Assembly (NCBI GenBank): GCA_958295765.1
Contig: CATQHB010000002.1
Location: 2,592,091 to 2,656,090 of the forward strand
Source of the DNA: an uncultured Dehalococcoidia bacterium
GTDB lineage: Bacteria; Chloroflexota; Dehalococcoidia; Lucifugimonadales; UBA3495
DNA length: 64,000 nucleotides
Direction of reading: 5' to 3'
Under the pieces are notes generated by a model that was not told where the DNA came from, made no database searches, and worked only from the letters and a program-made list of their open reading frames with translations. Below are positions 7,865 to 15,194 of the stretch, piece after piece. Each line of letters opens with the position of its first letter. Within the stretch, counting starts at the first letter, position 1. The translations under genes and the position numbers were made by a program.

Positions 7865-8815
7865 ATGTCCAGTGAGTTGTTGATTCTTGATGAAAAGCCC
7901 GCCGCCCGTTACCTGATTGCCGGCTGGAGACGCCAGTGGTCGGACGGGGGCAACATTTCCAGCGGCCTGCCCCAGTACCTGATTGACCGGCTAGGCGCCC
8001 GGAAAATCGGCCGGCTGGGGTCGGAAATTCAGAAAATGTGCTACCCCTTCCAGGTAGCCGGAACCCATGACGCCTTTCGCCCGGCCACCGCTTTTCAGGA
8101 CGGCCTGCCCAGTGTCCCGATGCACTGGGACAATGATTTTTATGCCGCCGGCGACGGCCTGATTATCTTTATGGGCGAGGAACCCTGGTTTGAGCTGGAG
8201 TTGTACGCAGAAGCCTTCTTTGCCGCAATCAAAGAGTTGGGCGTGGAACAGACCGTAACCGTTGAGGGTTACAACGGCCCGTCCCCGCCGGACCTGGAGC
8301 GGCGGGTGGGCTGCGTTTACAGCCGCCCTGAAATGAAGGAGACCCTGGAAAAGTACGGCATCCAGTTTTCCAACTACGGCAGCGGCGCGCGCCAGGGGCC
8401 GACGGTGGGGATGGCCCTGGTCAGCCTGGCCCACTACCACCACCCGGAACTGTCGGTGTTCCGGCTGGGGTCAATGGCGCCGATGTACCCCTTCACCACC
8501 TCGGGCAATCAGCAGGTCGGGATCGTTACCGACTACCGCTCTTTCTTTGACATTATGCGCCGGCTGAAAGTTATGTTCGGGCTGGACTTGGACTTGTCGG
8601 ACCTGGAAACGCGGGGCAACGCCGAATCGGCCCGCTTGCAGGAAACCCTGGAACGCATCGGCAGTTCCAACGCCAACGCCAAAGAAATCATCGACCGGGT
8701 ACGGGCCGATTACCGCTACACCCCCTTTGAGAACCCGGTAGAACTAAACCCGCAACTGGACCGAACCCTGGAGGACATTCTACGGAACCGGCCGGAAACG
8801 TCTGAGGAGGCATAG
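7865..8815 (+). CDS. PAC2 family protein
   Basis: 316 residues with the PAC2 (proteasome-assembly-chaperone-like) fold. N-terminal AARYLIAGWR leads into a strand-rich core; DGLIIFMGEEPW and the conserved YNGPSPPDLERR region near residue 140 follow; the second half holds GPTVGMALVSLAHYHH and a helical C-terminal tail. Related actinobacterial and archaeal proteins are annotated as PAC2 or ATP-grasp-superfamily-like, with unclear role. The ATG at 7865 follows GGGGAGG. The gene stands alone between repeat blocks. Confidence 0.75.
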   Translation: MSSELLILDEKPAARYLIAGWRRQWSDGGNISSGLPQYLIDRLGARKIGRLGSEIQKMCYPFQVAGTHDAFRPATAFQDGLPSVPMHWDNDFYAAGDGLIIFMGEEPWFELELYAEAFFAAIKELGVEQTVTVEGYNGPSPPDLERRVGCVYSRPEMKETLEKYGIQFSNYGSGARQGPTVGMALVSLAHYHHPELSVFRLGSMAPMYPFTTSGNQQVGIVTDYRSFFDIMRRLKVMFGLDLDLSDLETRGNAESARLQETLERIGSSNANAKEIIDRVRADYRYTPFENPVELNPQLDRTLEDILRNRPETSEEA

Positions 8816-8870
8816 GGGTTTTCAGGTGGGGGATTCACCCAAGGCTGGCGCCAAGTCCCCAATTCGCTCA

Positions 8871-9190
8871 GGATGAGCGGGGATAACAAAGTCCGCTCAT
8901 GGTGAGCTTGTCGAACCACCCACCCCGTCCTTCGACAAGCTCAGGATGAGCGGGGAACGCAGGTAACTTGACTAACAAACCTGCTCATGGTGAGCGGGGA
9001 CAATAAAGTCCGCTCATGGTGAGCCTGTCGAACCACCCACCCCGTCCTTCGACAAGCTCAGGATGAGCGGGGAACGCAGGCAACTTGACAACAATATCCG
9101 CTCAGAGTGAGCGGGGATAATAAAGTCCGCTCATGGTGAGCCTGTCGAACCATACCCACCCCGTCCTTCGACAAGCTCAGGATGAGCAGG
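8871..9190. repeat. tandem array of family C repeats, 117-bp period
   Basis: GTCCGCTCATGGTGAGC starts at 8891, 9008 and 9125, an exact 117-base period, each time followed by the right arm TCCTTCGACAAGCTCAGGAT. The last unit runs directly into a truncated family A copy. Confidence 0.9.
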
Positions 9191-9277
9191 GGCGAAAGCC
9201 GGAATCCAGAACCCTCGGTAGCCGGCCCGTTCTTTCCCCGGGGATTTCCTGGATTCCGGCTTTCGCCGGAACGACGG
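9190..9277. repeat. family A repeat (A4), left arm truncated
   Basis: Begins at GGCGAAAGCCGG where the family C array ends, so one repeat appears to have joined or inserted into the other. Remaining bases 9278-9449 hold only the SDR leader. Confidence 0.85.
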
Positions 9278-9449
9278 TGGTTTGGAATGTACGGTTGCGT
9301 GGGTTGTTGCCCCGGTTAAGACGCAGTTGACCGGGTAAATCCCCCCGTTGCCGGTTGACCCCCGGCCCCGGCGGGAATAGACTGCTGCAACACCCGCTAA
9401 CGATTATTGATATTGACCTTATCTTTGACAAACATCTGGAGGAAACACC

Positions 9450-10232
9450 GTGCGCCTGGCAGGAAAAACCGCCCTTATTACCGGCGCCAGCCGTAACATC
9501 GGCAAGGAAACGGCGCTTACCTTTGCCCGGGAGGGGGCCAACCTGGTGCTCAGTTCGCTGCAAAGCCAGCAGGAACTGGATGAGGTGGCCGCTGAGTGCC
9601 GGGAGTTGGGCGCCAAAACCCATACCACCGTGGCTGACATCGCCGACTCGGCCCAGTGTCAACGGCTGGTGGCCGAGGGGCTGGACGCCCTGGGCCAGAT
9701 TGACGTGCTGGTCAGCAACGCCGCCATCCGGCCCCATCATCCCCTCTTGTCGGTAACCGATGAGGACTGGCACCGGGTCTTTGGCATCAACCTGCACTCC
9801 AGCTTTTACCTGTGCAAGGCGGCGCTGCCCGGTATGGTGGAGCGGGAGACCGGAAGCATCATCGCCATCGGCGGCATGGCCTCCATCACCGGCCGCCCCG
9901 ACACTTCCGCCGTAACCGCCGCCAAAACCGGCCTTTGGGGGTTCATCCGGGCGGTGGCCGCCGAGTTCGCCCCCTACAACATCCGGGCCAATATGGTCAA
10001 CCCCGGCACCATCGACACCAGCCGGCGCAACCCGGAGTGGTTCGCCCGGGAATCCCGCCGGCCCCGGGGCGACAACGACCAGTTGCGCCGGATACCCCTG
10101 GGCCGCCAGGGCACCATCTACGACATCGCCAACGCCTGCCTGTTCCTGGCCTCTGATGAGTCATCCTACATCACCGGAGACCAGCTAAACGTGGTGGGCG
10201 GGCGGTATATGGTAGCCGCCGCTACCGACTGA
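9450..10232 (+). CDS. short-chain dehydrogenase/reductase-like protein without the catalytic Tyr
   Basis: A 260-residue classical-size SDR: cofactor loop TGASRNIGKE at the N-terminus, a VADIAD acidic turn, the NAAI motif, and a C-terminal GDQLNVVGG. The catalytic Y-x-x-x-K reads V-T-A-A-K within DTSAVTAAKTG, so the Lys is kept but the Tyr is Val, and the usual Ser is in a GGMAS context. It may bind NAD(P) without ordinary oxidoreduction, or use another residue. Start GTG 9450, with GGAGG seven bases upstream. TGA is the stop here, showing that TGA normally terminates in this genome. Confidence 0.85.
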   Translation: MRLAGKTALITGASRNIGKETALTFAREGANLVLSSLQSQQELDEVAAECRELGAKTHTTVADIADSAQCQRLVAEGLDALGQIDVLVSNAAIRPHHPLLSVTDEDWHRVFGINLHSSFYLCKAALPGMVERETGSIIAIGGMASITGRPDTSAVTAAKTGLWGFIRAVAAEFAPYNIRANMVNPGTIDTSRRNPEWFARESRRPRGDNDQLRRIPLGRQGTIYDIANACLFLASDESSYITGDQLNVVGGRYMVAAATD

Positions 10233-10288
10233 GGCGGATGCGGTGAAAATGCCCGGTATTCTCAACACTTGTTGGTATTATCACCGGG

Positions 10289-10407
10289 GTAGGGGCGGGT
10301 TTGTAACCCGCCCAGCGTTCAACGGCAAGGAAATACCGGAAAACGGGTATGCCATAGCCGACCAGTCCTTGCCCCCGAGCCAGGGCGGGTTATAAACCCG
10401 CCCCTAC
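10289..10407. repeat. family B repeat (B4) with outer arms
   Basis: Complete element. Outside it lie the longer terminal arms CTCAACACTTGTTGGTATTA (10261-10280) and GATAATACCAACACC after 10407, showing that the full element extends beyond the two GC-rich hairpins. Confidence 0.9.
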
Positions 10408-10475
10408 GTTGACGATAATACCAACACCAAAGGCCCAGCCTAACTACGATAACCAGGATTTAACCGGAGGTAACG

Positions 10476-10901
10476 ATGCAATCACCGCAGCCACCGCAGC
10501 GGCAAGTAGTCAACACCGACACCGCCCCCCAACCTTTGGGCGCCTATTCCCAAGCCATCCGGGTCCGGGCCGGCGAGTTGCTGTACGTTGCCGGCCAGGT
10601 GGGGATTGACGCCAACGGCAACCTGGCCGGGGACGGCGGCATTGCGGCCCAGACTCGTCAAACCTATGAGAACCTCGGCCAGATATTGGACGCGGCCGGC
10701 GCCTCTTTCAGCGACGTGGTGGAGTTCACCACCTACCTGGTAGGCCGGGACACCGTTCAACCCTTTATGGAGGCCCGCGCCGCCCTTTTCCCCACCCTTT
10801 TCCCCGACGGCGATTACCCGCCCAACACCCTGTTGATCATTGAGGGCCTGGTGCGGGAGGAGTTTCTGGTGGAAATTAAGGCGGTAGCCGCCCTGCCTTA
10901 G
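10476..10901 (+). CDS. RidA (YjgF/YER057c/UK114) family protein
   Basis: 141 residues with the trimeric RidA signature: GAYSQAIR, VAGQVGID, an ENLGQILDAAGAS helix and a C-terminal VEIKAVAALP. In true RidA an Arg in the YPxRT motif holds the carboxylate of 2-aminoacrylate; here that site reads YPPNTLL, so it is probably not a canonical imine deaminase and may bind another ligand. ATG 10476 follows GGAGGTAAC. It is the first of four plus-strand genes (RidA, hypothetical, FTR-like, glutaredoxin) with short gaps. Confidence 0.85.
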   Translation: MQSPQPPQRQVVNTDTAPQPLGAYSQAIRVRAGELLYVAGQVGIDANGNLAGDGGIAAQTRQTYENLGQILDAAGASFSDVVEFTTYLVGRDTVQPFMEARAALFPTLFPDGDYPPNTLLIIEGLVREEFLVEIKAVAALP

Positions 10902-10961
10902 CCCAATGGTATAGACGGCAAGCAGCGCGCAAGGGGCGCATCCTGGAGGTAGCAAACCGGT

Positions 10962-11291
10962 ATGGAAGATTCCGGCGCAGCAGCGGGGGCCAGTCTGGAG
11001 GAAATTCACCGGTTGTTTCAGGATGCGGTGGCCGATGAGCCGTCGCTTTCCCTGCTGCGGGGGTTCAAGGTGGACTTTTCCGGCAACCGGGGCTTTCACA
11101 AAATCTATCTGGCCGCCCGCTGCGACTGCGGGACGGCTGCCCTGCTCAGCGTAGAGGTCGCTATGAACAAGACCTTGCCGGAAGTCGAGGAAGCCCTGCC
11201 CAGCCTGCTGGAAAACCTGCATACGAAGGCCCGGCAATTTGCCAATATGTCCTGCGCAATGCACGCCCGGATGCGCCAGGGTGGGGTATAA
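10962..11291 (+). CDS. conserved-looking hypothetical upstream of the seleno-FTR
   Basis: 109 residues; ATG 10962 has GGAGGT nine bases upstream. N-terminal helix (LEEIHRLFQDAV), then LRGFKVDFSGNRGFHKIYLAARCDCGTAALLSVEVA with a C-x-C pair, and a C-terminal helical segment KTLPEVEEALPSLLENLHTKARQF ending in a single Cys near residue 97. No family recognised. Its stop TAA lies inside a TATAAT at 11287-11292 that could be the -10 box of the FTR-like gene 77 bases downstream. The three cysteines and the position suggest a redox partner, which is inference only. Confidence 0.65.
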   Translation: MEDSGAAAGASLEEIHRLFQDAVADEPSLSLLRGFKVDFSGNRGFHKIYLAARCDCGTAALLSVEVAMNKTLPEVEEALPSLLENLHTKARQFANMSCAMHARMRQGGV

Positions 11292-11368
11292 TAGGGGCAG
11301 AATCGGTTGAAGCCAGCCGCCAGTCAGGGCCGGCCGCCGGGCCGGATACGGAACCAGGAGAAGCAGGT

Positions 11369-11866
11369 TTGCAGCGCAAGTTGACCATTGACCAGGCATT
11401 GCAGGGAACGAAAACCTTTTCCGAGAAATACGTTGAGCGCGGCCCCTACGAGTTTTTTCCCGAGGCGGAAGTGGTGGAGTTGGTGCAGCAGGGGCTGGCC
11501 GAAAACCAGGTGAATCACGGCTACCGCTACTGCCCTTGAATGCCCCTCAGCGGCGACCCGGTGGAGGATCGCAAGAAGATTTGTCCCTGCGACCGGCACC
11601 ACGAAGACATCCAACGGGACGGGTTCTGCATTTGAATGTTTTTCGTGAGCGAAGAGTTTCTTCGCAAGTGTGAACAGGGCGAGGATTTTGCCCAAACGAT
11701 CGATGAGGCGGTAAAGCCCGGCGAGGGCCTTTTCGACCAGGACTACCAGACTAAAGCCGACTTCAAGAGCCGGCGGCGTTCTACGGAACCGGCCCCTGAG
11801 TCCGCAGCGGAGCCGGAGTCCGGCAATCAGACCGTCAATCAGCCAATTCAAGGGGAAGGAGCATAG
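11369..11866 (+). CDS. selenocysteine ferredoxin:thioredoxin reductase catalytic-subunit-like protein
   Basis: Read through two TGA codons (11537-11539 and 11633-11635), this is a 165-residue protein starting at TTG 11369 with AGGAG eight bases upstream. Residues 18-94 follow the FTR catalytic chain: FSEKYVERGPY, then YCPU (Cys55, Sec57), ICPC (Cys72, Cys74) and FCIU (Cys87, Sec89), then MFFVSEEF. In the plant/cyanobacterial enzyme CPC-CPC-CHC supplies four [4Fe-4S] ligands and two disulfide cysteines; here exactly the two disulfide cysteines are Sec and all four ligands stay Cys. The Pro/Glu/Ser-rich tail after residue 130 is probably disordered. The ORF remnant from 11636 is its C-terminal piece. 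It likely passes electrons from ferredoxin to the adjacent glutaredoxin. Confidence 0.88.
11545..11567 (+). promoter_or_regulatory. possible SECIS hairpin for Sec57 of the FTR-like gene
   Basis: After the first TGA, CCTC and GAGG enclose an inner CGG-CGAC-CCG stem-loop, with AG and GTG as an internal loop. This is the weakest of the four hairpins. Confidence 0.35.
11649..11665 (+). promoter_or_regulatory. SECIS-like hairpin for Sec89 of the FTR-like gene
   Basis: Thirteen bases after the second TGA, GCGAAGA-GTT-TCTTCGC forms a perfect stem. With the closing A-T pair opened, the apical loop is AGTTT, a size and place typical of bacterial SECIS. Confidence 0.65.
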
Positions 11867-11868
11867 CT

Positions 11869-12105
11869 ATGGACATCACCGTATTTACCTCGGCCGGTTG
11901 AGGCCCCTGCCACATGGTGAAAGCGTATCTTTCACGCAAGGGCATCGCCTTTACCGAGCGCAACGTATCCGAGGATGAGGACGCCCGGGACGCCCTCCTG
12001 GCCATGGGCCTGCGGAGCACCCCGGTTACCGTCATCGCCGACCAGCAGGTAGTGGGCTACAGCCCGCCCAAGCTGGAGGCGGCGCTAAAGGCCGCCAGCG
12101 CCTAA
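11869..12105 (+). CDS. selenocysteine glutaredoxin (UxxC)
   Basis: 78 residues when TGA 11899-11901 is read as Sec. ITVFTSAGUGPCHMVKAYL gives Sec11 and Cys14 in the exact CxxC place, followed by the glutaredoxin core EDEDARDALLAMG, the cis-Pro loop STPVTVI and the C-terminal VVGYSPPKLEAAL. ATG 11869 starts two bases after the stop of the FTR-like gene, with AGGGGAAGGAG upstream, so the two are translationally linked. Sec at the attacking position would lower its pKa and speed disulfide or glutathionyl-type exchange. Without recoding only a fragment from 11914, lacking the active site, would be called. Confidence 0.88.
11917..11935 (+). promoter_or_regulatory. SECIS-like hairpin for Sec11 of the glutaredoxin
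   Basis: Fifteen bases after the TGA, GTGAAAG-CGTAT-CTTTCAC is a perfect 7-bp stem with a 5-base loop containing G at its second position. Confidence 0.65.
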
Positions 12106-12150
12106 TTCCGCCCTTTAACGGCGGGGCAGCGGGTATTGGCATCAACACGG

Positions 12151-12175
12151 GTAGGGGCGGGTTTGTAATCCGCCC
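12151..12175. repeat. family B half element
   Basis: One GC-rich hairpin, with AATCCGCCC in place of AACCCGCCC. The gap 12106-12686 consists of three such halves, two family C copies and one family A copy; no gene is seen. Confidence 0.8.
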
Positions 12176-12184
12176 TGTTTTGTT

Positions 12185-12252
12185 CCGCTCATCCTGAGCT
12201 TGTTGAAGGATGCAGGACAGGGGCGGTGGTTCGACAGGCTCACCATGAGCGG
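12185..12252. repeat. family C repeat
   Basis: Left arm CCGCTCATCCTGAGC, right arm TTCGACAGGCTCACCATGAG. Confidence 0.85.
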
Positions 12253-12325
12253 GTGGGGGTTTGGTGTTAGTTGTGGTGCCTTAATCCTCAATAGGTATTA
12301 TCAACGGGTGTTGACATTGCCGCGG

Positions 12326-12350
12326 GTAGGGGCGGGTTTATAATCCGCCC
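12326..12350. repeat. family B half element
   Basis: Single hairpin GTAGGGGCGGGTTTATAATC..., preceded by the outer arm remnant GGTATTATCAACGGGTGTTG at about 12294. Confidence 0.8.
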
Positions 12351-12379
12351 TTTACCCATCAAGATAAACCCGTTCCATA

Positions 12380-12449
12380 CCGCTCATCCTGAGCTTGTCG
12401 AAGGACGCGGTTGATGGTTCGACAGGCTCACCATGAGCGGGGGGGGGGG
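12380..12449. repeat. family C repeat followed by an 11-G run
   Basis: Complete family C pair (12380-12440) whose final GG extends into a homopolymer of 11 G at 12439-12449, the longest G-run noticed in the window. Confidence 0.85.
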
Positions 12450-12500
12450 CTTGTTATGAGCGGGTTGTGGACTTGTTGGTAGTTGCGGCAACCCACGCAA

Positions 12501-12597
12501 CCGTCGTTCCGGCGAAAGCCGGAATCCAGGAAATCCCCCGGAAAAGAGCGTGCCGACTAAAGAGAGTTCTGGATTCCGGCTTTCGCCGGAACGACGG
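12501..12597. repeat. family A repeat (A5)
   Basis: Complete element with intact arms. Confidence 0.9.
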
Positions 12598-12652
12598 GTT
12601 TAGGGTGAGGTTGCCTTGGGGACAGGTTCGGCCTCCATTGAGGTTTGCCGTG

Positions 12653-12677
12653 GTAGGGGCGGGTTTATAACCCGCCC
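12653..12677. repeat. family B half element
   Basis: Single hairpin ten bases past the 3' end of the SRPBCC gene on the minus strand; it could act as a 3' stem-loop for that transcript. Confidence 0.75.
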
Positions 12678-12686
12678 TGGCCCTAC

Positions 12687-13118
12687 TTAATAATACCCCT
12701 GTCGCTGGAAATGGTCTATTACCGGCTGAACCAGGTCGCTGTAAATCTGTTTGCGGTCCTTGAACCGGAAAAACAGCGTCTTGCACAAGGCCGTGATTCC
12801 CTGAGACTTCAGCTCCCAACTCAGCGTCCAACGGGTGCCGTCTCCCGCCGCCTCAAACGTGTCCGTCCGGTCTGACCAGGTGGATTCCAGGGCCTGCATC
12901 ACCCGGCGGTGGGGCGGGTCAAAACTGCACCGCCACTTATTGGCGGACTCGGTGTTATCCTGAAAGGTGTAGCAGTTCCCCTCCCGGCTCAGCAGCCGGC
13001 CGTACTTCTCTTCCAGCAGCCGGTCGTCCGGCGCGCTGCCGGCCGGGAAGGCGGTTACGTGGCTGAAAACCTGCGCCGGGCTGGCCGGCACGTAAGCCTC
13101 GATCTGGAGAATGGGCAT
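12687..13118 (-). CDS. SRPBCC (START/Bet v1-like) domain protein
   Basis: 143 residues. The opening IEAYVPASPAQVFSHVTAF is the usual first strand and helix of the SRPBCC fold, followed by alternating strands (RVMQALESTW, TFEAAGDGTRWTLSWEL) and a long C-terminal helix (YSDLVQPVIDHFQRQ) that lids the hydrophobic cavity. It probably binds or cyclises a hydrophobic ligand; nothing shows which. Four Cys are scattered and do not form a motif. It has no neighbour on its strand within 260 bases on either side. Confidence 0.75.
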   Translation of the reverse strand: MPILQIEAYVPASPAQVFSHVTAFPAGSAPDDRLLEEKYGRLLSREGNCYTFQDNTESANKWRCSFDPPHRRVMQALESTWSDRTDTFEAAGDGTRWTLSWELKSQGITALCKTLFFRFKDRKQIYSDLVQPVIDHFQRQGYY

Positions 13119-13149
13119 AGCGTCCTCTGGCGGCGTTTAGTTACTTCAG

Positions 13150-13346
13150 GAGTTACGCAGTTGGTAGGTCATTCCGACTACCCCATTAGGTCATTCCGAC
13201 TATTCCACTAGGTCATTCCGACCGCCCCATTATGTCATTCCGACCGCAGGGAGGAATCTAAAACGCCGGGTCGCTGTACCGTTCCGGTTCCGAGGAAAGC
13301 CCGGATTAAGAAAGAGTTTAGATTCCTCGCTCCGCTCGGAATGACA
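13150..13346. repeat. family D repeat
   Basis: Family D has the outer arm AGGAGTTACGCAGTT, then GTCATTCCGAC and GAGGAATCTAAA, and the inverse GATTCCTCGCTCCGCTCGG at the right. This copy carries four short tandem GGTCATTCCGAC units at its left end (13167-13250). Confidence 0.8.
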
Positions 13347-13385
13347 TTGAACCGCCCGGCAGCAATTAACCCCGGAAAGTATCAA

Positions 13386-14342
13386 TCAGCCTCGGAAATA
13401 GGGTATCACCTGCCTGGCGACAATTTCCATTTGCCGGTACATTCCGGCGGCGTCGGGAGAGAGAAAGCCGAACATAAAGTCCCGCACCCCGGCGTCAATC
13501 CGCTCCTCAATGGCCTTGATGCAGTCCTGAGGCGTGCCGGCGATGCACAGGGCCTGGGCGATGTCCTCGGCGCTGCGTTCCGGCGTAACGTAGCGCTGGC
13601 CGACGTGGGCTACGGCGGTCGCCAGGGCCTCGCCCCGGTCGGCGGCGATGGCGGTAGGCTGATTCAGGCCCCAATGGAATCCGGTCAAGTCCCGGCCGGC
13701 GTCGGCGGCCAACTGCCGGACGGTTTCGTTGGTGGCCTTCAAGCGACGCACGGTAAATAGGTAGGGATACCAGCCGTCGCCGTAGCGGGCGGCCCGCTGC
13801 ATCGCCGCCTCACTGCGCCCGGCCACCCAGATGGGCGGGTAGGGCTGCTGCTGGGGACGGGGCAGCAGGGTTACGTCCTCAAAGTCAAAGAACCGGCCGT
13901 GATGAGTAACGTGCTCCTCAGTCCACAGCCGCCGCATCACCGCCAGCATCTCATCGGTGCGCCGCCCCCGGGTCTGCACCGGAATACCCAAAGCGTCAAA
14001 CTCCACCCGCGTCCCCCGTTGGCCGCTGACGCCGATGCCGAAGTCCAGCCGCCCTTTGGAAACGATGTCGAGGGAGGTAACCAGTTTAGCCAGCATAACC
14101 GGGTGATAGAGGGGCGCAATGACGATACCGGTCATCACCTGGAGGGTGCGGGTGGCCCCGGCCGCCGCCGCCATCAGGGGGATGTTCAGCAGGGTAGGCC
14201 GGGGCGGGTTGCCGTCCATCACGTGCTCCCCGGTAGTGATGCGGTCAAAGCCCAACTCCTCAGCCTTCTGAGCAAACTCCACCACGTCCCAGTATTCCTC
14301 AACGGAGAAATTGCAACCGAAAGTAACCTGCGGTGTAGTCAT
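13386..14342 (-). CDS. LLM class flavin-dependent oxidoreductase (F420-type)
   Basis: 318 residues with the bacterial-luciferase-like barrel: FGFDRITTGEHV-type N-terminus, ATRTLQVMTGIVIAPLYHPV, and DIVSKGRLDFGIGVSG, the stretch that contacts the cofactor phosphate in F420-dependent members, followed by WVAGRSEAAMQRAARYGDGWYP. Likely a monooxygenase or dehydrogenase acting on a small organic substrate with FMN or F420; no flavin reductase is adjacent. Single gene. An inverted ATTTTA/TAAAAT pair at 14417-14437 lies upstream and could include its -10 region. Confidence 0.85.
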   Translation of the reverse strand: MTTPQVTFGCNFSVEEYWDVVEFAQKAEELGFDRITTGEHVMDGNPPRPTLLNIPLMAAAAGATRTLQVMTGIVIAPLYHPVMLAKLVTSLDIVSKGRLDFGIGVSGQRGTRVEFDALGIPVQTRGRRTDEMLAVMRRLWTEEHVTHHGRFFDFEDVTLLPRPQQQPYPPIWVAGRSEAAMQRAARYGDGWYPYLFTVRRLKATNETVRQLAADAGRDLTGFHWGLNQPTAIAADRGEALATAVAHVGQRYVTPERSAEDIAQALCIAGTPQDCIKAIEERIDAGVRDFMFGFLSPDAAGMYRQMEIVARQVIPYFRG

Positions 14343-14467
14343 AAAAACTCCTTAACCGGCGGCGCGGCGGTGAATAAGTGATTGATTGAATGAGTAAGTG
14401 AGCAAGGGCCGGCGGTATTTTACCACAGGAATAAAATCCGCTGGAACAAACTCCGCTGGAACAAACT

Positions 14468-14680
14468 CCGCTCATGGTGAGCCTGTCGAACCATCTAACC
14501 GCCGCCCTTCGACAAGCTCAGGGTGAGCGGAGAGAACAGAGGCCGCTCAGGGTGAGCCTGTCGAACCATCCCACCCCCGCCCTTCGACAAGCTCAGGGTG
14601 AGCGGAGAGAACAGAGGCCGCTCAGGGTGAGCCTGTCGAACCATTCCAATCCCGCCCTTCGACAGGCTCAGGGTGAGCGG
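14468..14680. repeat. tandem array of three family C repeats, 75-bp period
   Basis: CCGCTCA arms start at 14468, 14543 and 14618, each followed by the inverse arm; ten bases (GAGAGAACAG) link the units. Lies in the gene-free stretch 14343-15194, which is otherwise families A, B and C. Confidence 0.9.
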
Positions 14681-14744
14681 GTTGGCGTTGCCTTGGGTTA
14701 AACCGGGGCAATCACGTCTCAACTAAGTCAATCGCAGCATAAAA

Positions 14745-14841
14745 CCGTCGTTCCGGCGAAAGCCGGAATCCAGGAAATCCCCGGGGAAAGAGCGCACCGG
14801 CTACCGAGGATTCTGGATTCCGGCTTTCGCCGGAACGACGG
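14745..14841. repeat. family A repeat (A6)
   Basis: Complete element, followed after 39 bases by a single family C left arm (14880-14906). Confidence 0.9.
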
Positions 14842-14960
14842 TTGCTTGGGTTGCCGCAACCATCAACAAGCCACCTCACCCGCTCATGGTGAGCTTGTCG
14901 AACCATTCCAACATTTGCCGGTATCCCTCACCCGTACCGGCTATGGTGGACGGTTGAATG

Positions 14961-15078
14961 GTAGGGGCGGGTTTATAACCCGCCCTGGCTCTGGCTTTGG
15001 AACCGGTCAGACGGGGCAACTCGTTTTCCGGTATTTCCTTGTCGTTGAACGTCGGGCGGGTTACAAACCCGCCCCTAC
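14961..15078. repeat. family B repeat (B8)
   Basis: Complete element with the centre CTGGCTCTGG...TTTTCCGGTATTTCCTTG, that is, in the inverse orientation to B2 and B3. Confidence 0.9.
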
Positions 15079-15103
15079 CGCATCAAACTAAACCCGTTCC
15101 ATA

Positions 15104-15164
15104 CCGCTCATGGTGAGCTTGTCGAACCATCAACCCCACCCTTCGACAAGCTCAGGATGAGCGG
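15104..15164. repeat. family C repeat
   Basis: Complete pair ending 30 bases before the stop of the DUF3179 gene. Confidence 0.85.
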
Positions 15165-15194
15165 GATAGGATAGGCGGGAAAACGCAACCCCCC

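Noticed and set aside
11369-12105. Reading the TGA-broken FTR and glutaredoxin genes as pseudogenes
   Set aside because: All four TGA codons in three genes fall on redox Cys positions, the frames are otherwise intact and codon-like, and hairpins follow. Decay would give random stops and frameshifts.
14474-14701. ORFs made of family C repeats (also at 17726, 44272, 62223)
   Set aside because: They translate the inverted repeats themselves (for example LSNHPTPALRQAQGER) and occur wherever a repeat is in frame.
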